A DNA stretch of 12,509 bases from positions 1-12,509 of the forward strand of contig JAGDBT010000108.1 of the NCBI GenBank assembly GCA_017958895.1, given 5' to 3'. This stretch comes from Alphaproteobacteria bacterium (lineage in GTDB: Bacteria; Pseudomonadota; Alphaproteobacteria; RF32; CAG-239). Position 1 is the stretch's first letter. Each line of letters starts with the position of its first letter. A model generated the notes under the pieces. It saw only the letters and a list, made by a program, of their open reading frames with translations, was not told the origin of the DNA and did no database searches. Both the position numbers and the translations under genes were made by a program. Below, piece by piece: positions 5,865 through 12,509 of this stretch.

Positions 5865-6845
5865 TCATAAACGAACTACAGCTCCGCCCCAGGTAAATCC
5901 GGCTCCCATCGCACAAAAAACAAGCAAATCACCCTTCTTTATGCGCCCGGAAAGCATATTTTCATAAATAGCCAACGGAATAGAGGCCGCAGAAGTATTA
6001 CCATGATGATCTACCGTAACAATCACCTTTTCTTGTGGAATATTCAAACGTTCTCCCACACTTTCTATAATTCTGATATTTGCCTGATGCGGAACGAACC
6101 AATCAATATCCTCACTTGATATACCGGTCTCTTTCATAACTTGTTCCGCCGCTTCCGACAAACGTACAACCGCGTGCTTAAACACTTCTTTGCCGTTCAT
6201 CTCCACAATTCCGGCGGTTTGCGTTGAAGAAACACCACCGTTGGTTTTTAAAACATCAAACAAAGAACCATCAGAATGTATGCAAACATCCAACACACCG
6301 GTATCCTCACTCGTTCCTTTGCCCTCGCGAGCTCTCAAAACTGCCGCTCCGGCACCGTCTCCGAACAAAACACAAGTATTTCTGTCTGTCCAATCAATAA
6401 TTTTAGAAACACATTCGGCACCTGCAATAACCGCTGTCTTTATCTGCCCCAAACGTATCATATTGTCGGCAAGCATCAATGCATAAATAAATCCGGCGCA
6501 AGCAGCCGAAATATCAAAAGCCGGAATCCCTGCTCTGAACCCGAGTCTGCCGGCAATTTTTGTTGCACTTGACGGAGTGGTGTTATCAGGCGTAACCGAA
6601 GCCAAAATAAACAAATCAACATCTTCAGGACTTATACCGGCATTTTTAATAGCTTCCGCTACCGCGTCTCCGGCAATCATTGAAGTGGTTAGATCTTTGT
6701 CAGCTATATGGCGACTTTGAATTCCCGTACGAGTTCTAATCCACTCATCATTGGTATCAACCATATTTGCCAAATCATCATTTGTCAGCACTTTGGGCGG
6801 CAAACAATGACCAAAACCTATAATTTCACTTCTAATACACGTCAT
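5865..6845 (-). CDS. fabH: Beta-ketoacyl-ACP synthase III (FabH)
   Basis: The product has 326 aa, standard length. It condenses acetyl-CoA with malonyl-ACP to start fatty-acid synthesis in the cytoplasm. The catalytic triad is visible: C116 in DISAACAGF, H253 in VPHQANIRI and N283 in HHGNTSAAS. The glycine-rich FGDGAGAAVL (161-170) and the terminal GAGFTWGGAVVRL also fit. The start at 6845 overlaps the end of plsX by 14 bp, implying translational coupling, and the N-terminus (RSEIIGFGHCLPP) aligns with the family. In many alphaproteobacteria plsX-fabH is followed by ihfA and a merR-type gene; here a spermidine-synthase-like gene takes that place. Confidence 0.97.
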   Translation of the reverse strand: MTCIRSEIIGFGHCLPPKVLTNDDLANMVDTNDEWIRTRTGIQSRHIADKDLTTSMIAGDAVAEAIKNAGISPEDVDLFILASVTPDNTTPSSATKIAGRLGFRAGIPAFDISAACAGFIYALMLADNMIRLGQIKTAVIAGAECVSKIIDWTDRNTCVLFGDGAGAAVLRAREGKGTSEDTGVLDVCIHSDGSLFDVLKTNGGVSSTQTAGIVEMNGKEVFKHAVVRLSEAAEQVMKETGISSEDIDWFVPHQANIRIIESVGERLNIPQEKVIVTVDHHGNTSAASIPLAIYENMLSGRIKKGDLLVFCAMGAGFTWGGAVVRL

Positions 6846-7884
6846 ATAATATATCCTGAGAAAGTTCGTCTAAATCAACATGTTCAACTTCATCTCTTAT
6901 AGTCTGAACAAAGTTTTGACGCACTAATTTACATGCATTATCAACTGCATAAGAAAAGCCGAGTGCATCGGTTCCGCCATGGCTTTTAACCGACAAGCCG
7001 TTCAAACCGACAAACATTGCTCCGTTATATTTGCGCGGATCAACCCGTTTTTTAAGCCCCCATAAAACAGGCAGAATAAAAGGCAAACCAATCTTAGCCC
7101 AAACAGATCTTTTAATTGTATTTTTCAACAGTCCCGCTATCATTTTTGCCGTACCTTCCATGGTCTTCAGGGCAATATTTCCCGTAAACCCGTCGGCAAC
7201 AATAACATCGGCATAGCCTTCGCTTATCTGATGAGGTTCAATATAACCTATAAAATTCAAGTCCAAATGCGTACCTTTTATCATCTTGGCCGCCTGATGA
7301 ATTTCTTCGCGACCTTTCATTTCTTCCGCACCGATATTCAAAAGTGCGATTCTCGGACGCTCCAAACCCAGAGTATGCTTGGCCAGAATATTACCGATAA
7401 TGGCAAATTCCGCCAAATTCACGGCGCTGCATTCCGTATTCGCGCCTAAATCCAACATTACGCACATTCCGTTTTTATGCGGAATATTGGTACAAATAGC
7501 CGGACGATGAATTTTTTGAATGGTTTTAAGTATCATTTTGGATATTGCCATCAATGCTCCGGTGTTGCCGGCTGAAATAACCGCCATGGCTTCGCCCTTA
7601 CGCACTGCGTCAATAGCCATATACATACTGGTATTCTTGTTACGAATAACCTGAGAAGGTTTGTCTTCATTACGAACATATTCCGGTGTATGAACGACGC
7701 TGCAAAAATCCTTCATTTTCGGAAAACGTTTCATTTCCGCCGTTACTTTTTCTTCATCACCGAATAAAATAAACTTTATATCGGGATTGTTCTTATGAGC
7801 CATAAGAACCCCCTCTACTACGACACGAGGGGAATTATCTCCCCCCATTGCATCTACTGATATGACCAGATTATTTTCAGACAC
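6832..7884 (-). CDS. plsX: Phosphate acyltransferase PlsX
   Basis: The product has 350 aa. It converts acyl-ACP and phosphate to acyl-phosphate, which PlsY uses for the first acylation of glycerol-3-phosphate, at the inner face of the membrane. ISVDAMGGDNSP (8-19) is the family signature. AVISAGNTGALMA, MLDLGANTECS, LNIGAEEMKG and VADGFTGNIALKTMEG follow in the expected order, and HGGTDALGFSYAV sits near the end. The start codon is GTG (7882-7884), chosen because it has GGAG 6 bases upstream and directly begins the conserved N-terminus. It lies 26 bp after rpmF and overlaps fabH by 14 bp. Confidence 0.97.
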   Translation of the reverse strand: MSENNLVISVDAMGGDNSPRVVVEGVLMAHKNNPDIKFILFGDEEKVTAEMKRFPKMKDFCSVVHTPEYVRNEDKPSQVIRNKNTSMYMAIDAVRKGEAMAVISAGNTGALMAISKMILKTIQKIHRPAICTNIPHKNGMCVMLDLGANTECSAVNLAEFAIIGNILAKHTLGLERPRIALLNIGAEEMKGREEIHQAAKMIKGTHLDLNFIGYIEPHQISEGYADVIVADGFTGNIALKTMEGTAKMIAGLLKNTIKRSVWAKIGLPFILPVLWGLKKRVDPRKYNGAMFVGLNGLSVKSHGGTDALGFSYAVDNACKLVRQNFVQTIRDEVEHVDLDELSQDILYDVY

Positions 7885-7910
7885 AACCTGCTCCGTATTC
7901 TGTTTGTTTT

Positions 7911-8096
7911 TTATTTTGCTTCTTTATGAGCAACAACTTCTTTACCATCATACTGACCGCATTTTCCGCAGACATGATGAGGTCTCTTTAATTCACCGCA
8001 ATTCGGACATTCCTGATATGCATTAGGTGTCAAAGCGTCATGTGAACGACGCATATCACGGCGAGATTTAGATGTTTTCTTCTTTGGTGTAGCCAT
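7911..8096 (-). CDS. rpmF: 50S ribosomal protein L32
   Basis: The product has 61 aa, typical for L32. The N-terminus MATPKKKTSKSRRDMRRSHDAL is the family hallmark. A zinc ribbon CPNC (30-33) and CGKC (43-46) makes this the zinc-binding form. It leads the rpmF-plsX-fabH operon, coupling ribosome production with membrane lipid synthesis as in many bacteria. A long leader of about 100 bases separates it from its probable promoter. The ribosome binding site is a weak purine run (AGAGAAAAG). Confidence 0.98.
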   Translation of the reverse strand: MATPKKKTSKSRRDMRRSHDALTPNAYQECPNCGELKRPHHVCGKCGQYDGKEVVAHKEAK

Positions 8097-8203
8097 TTCT
8101 TTTCTCTTTTTGTTAATTAATTACACAAACATTCGGCGCTATATTTAGCACAGCTCCTTTTAAAAAGCAAGCAAAAATAACGCTTACGAACGATTATGTG
8201 TCT

Positions 8204-8231
8204 TGTATATATTTTTTTTTGCAATTTGCAA
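8204..8231 (-). promoter_or_regulatory. Probable promoter of rpmF-plsX-fabH
   Basis: On the minus strand, TTGCAA (8226-8231), a 16-bp A-rich spacer and TATACA (8204-8209) match the sigma-70 consensus at 4 of 6 in each box. It is the best candidate in the 156-bp gap between yceD and rpmF. The gap holds no convincing terminator, so readthrough from yceD is possible. Confidence 0.4.
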
Positions 8232-8252
8232 GCACTTTTTTGGTTAAAATAA

Positions 8253-8771
8253 CTATTTTTTTAATTTACCCAACACGGCAAACGGATTCTCCTTTTCCGA
8301 AGTTTTTTGTTCGGAATAATCCGTAAAATGGAACTCTTCTCCCTGGGCCCGCGGATAATCTTCCAAATTAAGAGCTATTTGCTCCAAACATATATCGGCC
8401 AAATTCAAAACACCGTTTTCAATAATGTCCGGCACTTCATCGTTTATGCCCTGTTCCATTTCATGAATATCTTTGTATGTTGCCTTGGTATCATATATAA
8501 GTTCAAACGGAGCTTGAATCTCTTTCCAAAAATCTTCCAGACTTATAACGCTTTTCAACAAAACTTTCGCCGAAACTTTTCCCCAAACGCGCAAAATGTG
8601 CTCTTTTTTATTCAGTTTAAGAAAAATTTCCCCCACAAAATCTTTAACTCCCTCAACCTGCAAAATTTCGGTTATATCCGCCAATTCATCGGCATCAGGT
8701 TTAAGAACGAATTTATACTGCTGTTGATTTAATTCATCTATTTTCAGCAAACATGAAAAATTTTTTTGCAT
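8253..8771 (-). CDS. yceD: DUF177 / YceD family protein
   Basis: The product has 172 aa. DUF177 proteins are linked with 23S rRNA accumulation or large-subunit maturation (known for E. coli YceD and plant DUF177 proteins). The characteristic C-terminal signature is present: VLNLADICLEQIALNLEDYPRAQG (about 120-143), a form of the DLG...EQ..L.L..YPR motif, and the ending NPFAVLGKLKK typical of alphaproteobacterial members. The usual metal-like Cys positions of some members are not seen. AAGGA precedes ATG. It is placed directly upstream of rpmF, as in most alphaproteobacteria and many other bacteria, and divergent from bamE. Confidence 0.9.
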   Translation of the reverse strand: MQKNFSCLLKIDELNQQQYKFVLKPDADELADITEILQVEGVKDFVGEIFLKLNKKEHILRVWGKVSAKVLLKSVISLEDFWKEIQAPFELIYDTKATYKDIHEMEQGINDEVPDIIENGVLNLADICLEQIALNLEDYPRAQGEEFHFTDYSEQKTSEKENPFAVLGKLKK

Positions 8772-8835
8772 TATAAAATCCTTGTGATATATATATTTGA
8801 TATGTATAAATTATAAGGAATAATACGGATGTCAA
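8772..8835. promoter_or_regulatory. Short divergent promoter region of yceD and bamE
   Basis: Only 57 bp separate the two start codons. For bamE, TTGTGA (8782-8787), a 17-bp spacer and TATAAA (8805-8810) fit, but transcription would start only about 12 bases before ATG. For yceD, a consensus TTGACA on the minus strand (8830-8835) overlaps the bamE start codon, with TTTATA (19-bp spacer) or TATAAT (14-bp spacer) as -10; both spacings are poor. The two promoters would overlap and compete. Confidence 0.35.
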
Positions 8836-9284
8836 TACGCAATTTGTTTTTTCTCCTAAGTTTCATATTTTGTACCGCTTGTTCGACTGATATTTTTTCA
8901 GATTACAACGGCAATATCCCGGAAGAAAGTAAAATAGAACAAATCAAGGTAGGTCAAACCCGCCAAGAAGTATATAATATCCTCGGAGCCCCGAGTATAA
9001 CCACAGCTTTGAGCGATGATCATTGGATATATATGTCTTCAACAATTCGTCGTGTCGCTTTTCTGAACCCTCACGAAATTGACCGACAAATTTTGGCCTT
9101 AACATTTAAAGATGATAAAGTCAGCAAAATCGAGCGCAAAACTCTGGCTGATGCCAACAATATATCCATTAACGGAGATGAAACCAAGCCTGCCGAACGC
9201 AAAATCGGTTTCTTTAGAAAATATTTCGGCGGTGTAGGCACTTATATGCCATTCGGCGGCAAAAAAGAAGATGAAGGACTTTAA
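8829..9284 (+). CDS. bamE: BamE / SmpA-OmlA outer-membrane lipoprotein
   Basis: The product has 151 aa. It is a lipoprotein subunit of the BAM complex that inserts beta-barrel proteins into the outer membrane. It has a hydrophobic signal followed by C15-T-A-C18; C18 is the likely lipidated residue. Cys instead of Leu at the -3 position makes the lipobox imperfect. The SmpA/OmlA domain is clear: IEQIKVGQTRQEVYNILGAPS (37-57), then DDHWIYMSS and the strand LALTFKDDKVSKIERK. The C-terminal 40 residues are basic and family-variable. AAGGA lies 9 bases before ATG. The divergent placement from yceD-rpmF-plsX-fabH is the classical alphaproteobacterial layout. The FtsK-like gene begins 2 bp after its stop. 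Confidence 0.93.
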   Translation: MSIRNLFFLLSFIFCTACSTDIFSDYNGNIPEESKIEQIKVGQTRQEVYNILGAPSITTALSDDHWIYMSSTIRRVAFLNPHEIDRQILALTFKDDKVSKIERKTLADANNISINGDETKPAERKIGFFRKYFGGVGTYMPFGGKKEDEGL

Positions 9285-9286
9285 AA

Positions 9287-10621
9287 TTGATTGAGAATTT
9301 AACTGATAAATTGCCGGAAATACTGGCTCACTTCGGAATTCAGGGCAGTCTGGGAGAAGTTTTTGAGGGCCCTCTGATTACCGATGTACAATTCAAACTG
9401 AGTGAAGGCTCAAAATTCAGTTATGTAGAAAAACTCATAAAAGATATCGCTCGTGAATTGGGCGTGAGCGGCATAAGAGTTTCACAAATAGCCAATTCCA
9501 CATACATAAGTTTTGAAATTCCGCAACCTAAGGCTCAAACCGTGCCTTTCGGGCCGATTACCCAAACCGAAGAGTTCATCTCTTCTTCTTATGCTTTACC
9601 GATTTGTGTCGGCGTAAATATGCATGGTAAACCGGTGATGAAAGATTTAAGTAAAATGCCGCATTTGTTGGTTGCCGGAACTACCGGCTCGGGAAAATCC
9701 GTCGGTCTTAACTCTTTTATCTTATCTTTGATAAACAAAAAGACGCCGGAAGAGTTGCAATTTGTACTGATTGACCCGAAACGCATAGAATTCAGTATGT
9801 ATAACAACCAAAAATATATGCTGCAACCGGTCATAACCGATATGAGCGAGGCAAATGCTTGCCTGCGCTGGTTGTGTACCGAAATGAACGAACGTTATAC
9901 GAAGTTTGAAAAAAACATGGTTCGCAATATCGGCGAATATCATGCCAAGGGTAAACCGATGTCGTATATCGTTTGCGTTATCGATGAATTTGCCGATTTG
10001 ATGATGTTTGATAAAACCGTGGAAAAACAGGTTCAAATGTTGGCTCAAAAATCACGCGCCGCCGGCATTCATCTTTTAATAGCAACGCAACGTCCGTCAG
10101 TTGATGTTATTACCGGCACCGTTAAAGCCAATTTACCGACCAGACTTTCTTATAAAGTTTCGTCTCCGGCCGATTCCATGACCATTCTTAATACGGCGGG
10201 AGCCGAAGATTTATTGGGACGCGGCGATTCTTTGTTATTAGAAGAAAACGGCACTTTAACCAGAATTTTAGGTACTTATGTTTCCGATGAAGATATAATG
10301 AATACTTTAGAGGCTTTCCGTTGCAAAACAACCCCTAAAAGCTATGATAAAGAGGTTACAGCTTATTCCGAGCAATCGCCGGCCAAAGAAACCTCAGCCG
10401 CTTCCAAAGAAAAGCCTAAGAAAGGTTTTTGGTCGAGAATCGGAGATTTCTGGGACAGACTGGGTGTAAGAGTACAAAAGAGAATTATCAATTTTCTGAT
10501 TACCTGCGGCATGGCCGTATTCGGTTATAAAACCGCCAAAAAATCATCAACAAGCACTTCTTCCACCAAAAAATTGGTACGCAAAAGCGTGGTTAAAGCC
10601 TTAACCAAGAAGAAGCGCTGA
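9287..10621 (+). CDS. FtsK/SpoIIIE-type DNA translocase motor, no membrane or gamma domain
   Basis: The product has 444 aa. An FtsK alpha-like region occupies about 17-80. The RecA-like beta motor follows: Walker A GTTGSGKS (131-138), Walker B YIVCVIDE (227-234, D233/E234), KSRAAGIHLL (255-264), TQRPS (267-271) and LPTRLSYKVSSPADSMTIL (283-301), with GAEDLLGRGDSLLL. The four N-terminal transmembrane helices and linker of full FtsK are missing, and so is the C-terminal winged-helix gamma domain that reads KOPS and contacts XerD. Instead residues 350-444 form a K/S-rich tail with one hydrophobic stretch (400-413) and a basic end (KKLVRKSVVKALTKKKR). The start is TTG, 2 bp after the bamE stop, with AAGGA 8 bases upstream; no ATG lies before the motor. 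It is probably translated by coupling to bamE. Its role (chromosome segregation paralogue or another DNA pump) is unknown. Confidence 0.85.
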   Translation: MIENLTDKLPEILAHFGIQGSLGEVFEGPLITDVQFKLSEGSKFSYVEKLIKDIARELGVSGIRVSQIANSTYISFEIPQPKAQTVPFGPITQTEEFISSSYALPICVGVNMHGKPVMKDLSKMPHLLVAGTTGSGKSVGLNSFILSLINKKTPEELQFVLIDPKRIEFSMYNNQKYMLQPVITDMSEANACLRWLCTEMNERYTKFEKNMVRNIGEYHAKGKPMSYIVCVIDEFADLMMFDKTVEKQVQMLAQKSRAAGIHLLIATQRPSVDVITGTVKANLPTRLSYKVSSPADSMTILNTAGAEDLLGRGDSLLLEENGTLTRILGTYVSDEDIMNTLEAFRCKTTPKSYDKEVTAYSEQSPAKETSAASKEKPKKGFWSRIGDFWDRLGVRVQKRIINFLITCGMAVFGYKTAKKSSTSTSSTKKLVRKSVVKALTKKKR

Positions 10622-10632
10622 TACGATTTTTT

Positions 10633-11208
10633 TTAAGAATGACCGGTTTGCCAAACGAACCGGTCTAATTTTATGCCCGTTTCATCTAAGGCGCGTTCCC
10701 ATTTTTCCTGATCTTTGGTGCGGAATAACAATTCTTTATCCGAATCAATAACCATCCAATCGCTGTTGGCAATTTCACTTTCCAATTGCCCCGGTTGCCA
10801 GAAAGAATATCCCAAAGCCACCAGTTTATCATCCGGCCCGTGATTAAAAGCGATATCGGCAATAATTTCCGTAGTGGAAGAAACCGCAATACCGTTGCCT
10901 ATAATAATTGTGCCGTCTTTAACATAATCGGTTGAATGCAAAACCATACCGCGAACCTGTTCCAAAGGTCCGCCCGTATATAAACATACCTCATTCAACT
11001 TTTCATAGTTTTGTAAAGGTAACTGCATGGTTAAATCTGAAAAAGTATATTTATCAAGCGGTTTATTGATAATAACTCCCATGGCACCGCGCTTGCCGTG
11101 CGAACAAATATAAACAACGGACTTGGCAAAACACCCTTCCTCGTCAAGGATTGGCATTGCTACCAAAAATTTGCCGGTCAAGGCATATTCTTCTCTAAAG
11201 CCGTCCAT
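10633..11208 (-). CDS. yqgE: YqgE/AlgH family protein
   Basis: The product has 191 aa, usual length. The family is conserved in proteobacteria but its biochemical role is not settled; AlgH was first named for alginate regulation. The diagnostic start LTGKFLVAMP (10-19), then F.KSVVYICSH, GAMGVIINKP (41-50), YTGGPLEQ (78-85), then the DIAFNHGPDDKLVALGYSFWQPGQLESEI region and a final W. YqgE next to a DsbD-like gene is common in alphaproteobacteria, which supports the identity of the gene at 11289. It runs convergent to the FtsK-like gene with 11 bp between stops. Confidence 0.93.
   Translation of the reverse strand: MDGFREEYALTGKFLVAMPILDEEGCFAKSVVYICSHGKRGAMGVIINKPLDKYTFSDLTMQLPLQNYEKLNEVCLYTGGPLEQVRGMVLHSTDYVKDGTIIIGNGIAVSSTTEIIADIAFNHGPDDKLVALGYSFWQPGQLESEIANSDWMVIDSDKELLFRTKDQEKWERALDETGIKLDRFVWQTGHS
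10641..10672 (+). terminator. Terminator of the FtsK-like gene inside the yqgE 3' end
   Basis: GACCGGTTTG (10641-10650) pairs with CGAACCGGTC (10656-10665): 10 bp with one G-U pair and a 5-base loop, followed by TAATTTTAT. The T tract is short, so termination may be modest. The hairpin is part of the yqgE coding end. Confidence 0.5.
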
Positions 11209-11232
11209 TTGCCCGTTCGCCTTAAAAACTAA

Positions 11233-11260
11233 TTGTTTCTTTACTATTTAAATGTATCAT
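11233..11260 (+). promoter_or_regulatory. Probable promoter of the DsbD-like gene
   Basis: TTGTTT (11233-11238), a 16-bp spacer and TATCAT (11255-11260) lie in the 80-bp divergent gap, about 22 bases upstream of the predicted transcript-to-ATG distance. The -10 matches 5 of 6 and the -35 matches 3 of 6. No clear yqgE promoter was found on the other strand. Confidence 0.45.
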
Positions 11261-11288
11261 ATTTTTTGCAAAAGTTAAAGCCAAAACG

Positions 11289-12509
11289 ATGAAACACCTG
11301 TTTTTTTATATAGTTTACTTTTTATTGCTTTTCAATACCTCGGCCTCAGCGACCGAACCGCTTGCTTTGCCTGATGATTTTGAGGGAAAATTCACCAGAC
11401 AATTATTGCAAAACACAGATAATCCTTCGGAAAATGCCGATTTTGAGCAAACCATTAATTATTTCGGTGAAATAAGTCTTTATATTTACAAACATTACAC
11501 GGTGGAACAAATAGCTCAAGAGGATTTTATTGAAAAACTTAAACCTTTCTTCCCTAATGACAGCGAATATGATTTACAAGAAAAACAGGCTTGGTTGGTA
11601 AACGGTATTTCCGCTTATAACAAAGGACAAGAATATTACAACAGTTTTATGGAAAAGCTGCTTTTCACTCCCCCTGCACGCGTGGTAAAAAACGAATCAG
11701 ACTTTGACCATCCCGATGAAGTCAGTTATGTGGAAGCCCAACCGGGACATTATATAAAGGTTTATAATTTCAAAAAATTTCTCACTTACGGGCAAAATGA
11801 AGAAGTACAGGCCATAGCCGATTTTCAAGAAGCTCAGCTTAATCCTAAAGGGTTTCACAACACTTTAAAAAATGCCGTTCAACGTTTGGAATGGAAAAAA
11901 CTGTTCTTTTACGGCACCGTTTTCAAAAATCCGCTGTTATCCGATTTAGGTGTTGCGGAGTGGCAAAAAAACAATGATATTTCCGCCAGACTGTTATCCC
12001 CGCATACTTACATTGACGGACATAAAGAATTGGATTTCGGCATACAAATAAACACCGAACCTTTTACTTTTATTCCGGCCAATAATCCGCAACCGGATAT
12101 ATACAAACCTACTGCCGACTTCAGTGCTTCGGAAAATGTGGAAAGTGCCGAATTGCTTTATCCGGCCCCTCTGACAACCGTAAAACATCCGCATATACAC
12201 AAATATTTCGGAAACTTTATGTTGCCGATAAAAGTGCGGGTTACAGACCCCAAAAAACCTTTGATTTTGCGCGCAACCTTAAAATTATTATCCTGTGATA
12301 ACAGTCTTAATTGCTCGCCGACTGAATTTAAACTTGAACTTTCTCTTAAATCAAAAGGAACGGAAATCTTTAATAACGGCTACGAAAACTATTTCTTCGT
12401 CAACAATTCCATATTACCGAAAGCTGATTTGAAAAAATTGCAATTAAACCGTCTTGTTTATGATAGTGATGATGACGGACCTTTCCTGCGTTTAAAGTTT
12501 AAGAGCAAA
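11289..12509 (+). CDS. Secreted DsbD/ScsB-type N-terminal domain protein, partial
   Basis: The frame is open from ATG to the window edge: 407 codons, 3' end missing. Residues 1-21 are a signal peptide (MKH, hydrophobic core, SASA). Residues about 233 onward match the DsbD/ScsB N-terminal thiol domain: HKELDFGIQINTEPF, SASENVESAELLYPAPL, and a C-x5-C-x-P site (C336 DNSLN C342 SP), the same spacing as C103/C109 of E. coli DsbD. This domain passes electrons to periplasmic partners; a membrane core and a thioredoxin domain are expected beyond the window. Residues 22-230 form an extra region that I do not recognise and do not expect in DsbD. There is no clear Shine-Dalgarno before ATG. Divergence from yqgE fits the alphaproteobacterial neighbourhood of this family. 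Confidence 0.75.
   Translation, partial: MKHLFFYIVYFLLLFNTSASATEPLALPDDFEGKFTRQLLQNTDNPSENADFEQTINYFGEISLYIYKHYTVEQIAQEDFIEKLKPFFPNDSEYDLQEKQAWLVNGISAYNKGQEYYNSFMEKLLFTPPARVVKNESDFDHPDEVSYVEAQPGHYIKVYNFKKFLTYGQNEEVQAIADFQEAQLNPKGFHNTLKNAVQRLEWKKLFFYGTVFKNPLLSDLGVAEWQKNNDISARLLSPHTYIDGHKELDFGIQINTEPFTFIPANNPQPDIYKPTADFSASENVESAELLYPAPLTTVKHPHIHKYFGNFMLPIKVRVTDPKKPLILRATLKLLSCDNSLNCSPTEFKLELSLKSKGTEIFNNGYENYFFVNNSILPKADLKKLQLNRLVYDSDDDGPFLRLKFKSK

Noticed and set aside
8205..8245. Terminator for yceD around the TTGCAA repeats
   Set aside because: The two TTGCAA units are self-complementary and one base apart, so they do not form a stable hairpin. A promoter reading fits better.
10686..10889. 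Second minus-strand frame of 67 codons within yqgE
   Set aside because: It lies fully inside yqgE in another frame with no homology or ribosome binding site; it is a shadow frame.

Overview
This 12.5-kb window reads as an AT-rich alphaproteobacterial chromosome, probably from a host- or gut-associated lineage. The lineage is an inference from three things: base composition, the classical alphaproteobacterial block bamE / DUF177 (yceD) / rpmF / plsX / fabH, and yqgE divergent from a DsbD-like gene. The standard code fits, and GTG (plsX) and TTG (ftsK-like) starts are used. Apart from the left end, the genes are ordinary intact chromosomal ones.

Left end (1-1914), accessory. Two nearly identical 72-bp repeats (1-72 and 233-304) each carry a tRNA-3'-end-like sequence ending in CCA, followed by a strong hairpin/T-tract terminator. 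The DNA between them is rich in hairpins. A very AT-rich gap follows, then a 293-aa phage-virion-like protein and an overlapping 91-aa membrane protein. After these comes a scrambled partial copy of the phage-like gene that runs up to the bcp stop codon. I read this as a decayed mobile island placed against stable chromosome.

Centre-left (1915-4432). A minus-strand pair encodes a protein-kinase-like protein of unknown role and a Bcp thiol peroxidase, driven by a clear sigma-70 promoter. Next is a 101-aa membrane protein with its own terminator and a promoter whose spacer and flank form a 14-bp perfect inverted repeat. Divergent from it is a secreted cyclophilin.

Centre (4426-8771). The minus-strand series yceD, rpmF, plsX, fabH, then a membrane-anchored spermidine-synthase-like protein, links ribosomal protein L32 with phospholipid and fatty-acid initiation (PlsX makes acyl-phosphate, FabH starts fatty-acid synthesis).

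Right (8829-12509). bamE is followed after 2 bp by an FtsK-type motor protein that lacks both the membrane and the gamma domains. yqgE is convergent to it. A secreted DsbD/ScsB-type N-terminal domain protein, cut by the window end, is divergent from yqgE. These genes concern the envelope (outer-membrane assembly, periplasmic thiol redox) and DNA translocation.

The most unusual points are the island at the left with its mosaic gene copy, the kinase-like protein, the stripped-down FtsK motor, and the extended DsbD-like protein. Nothing here can be firmly called a new system.
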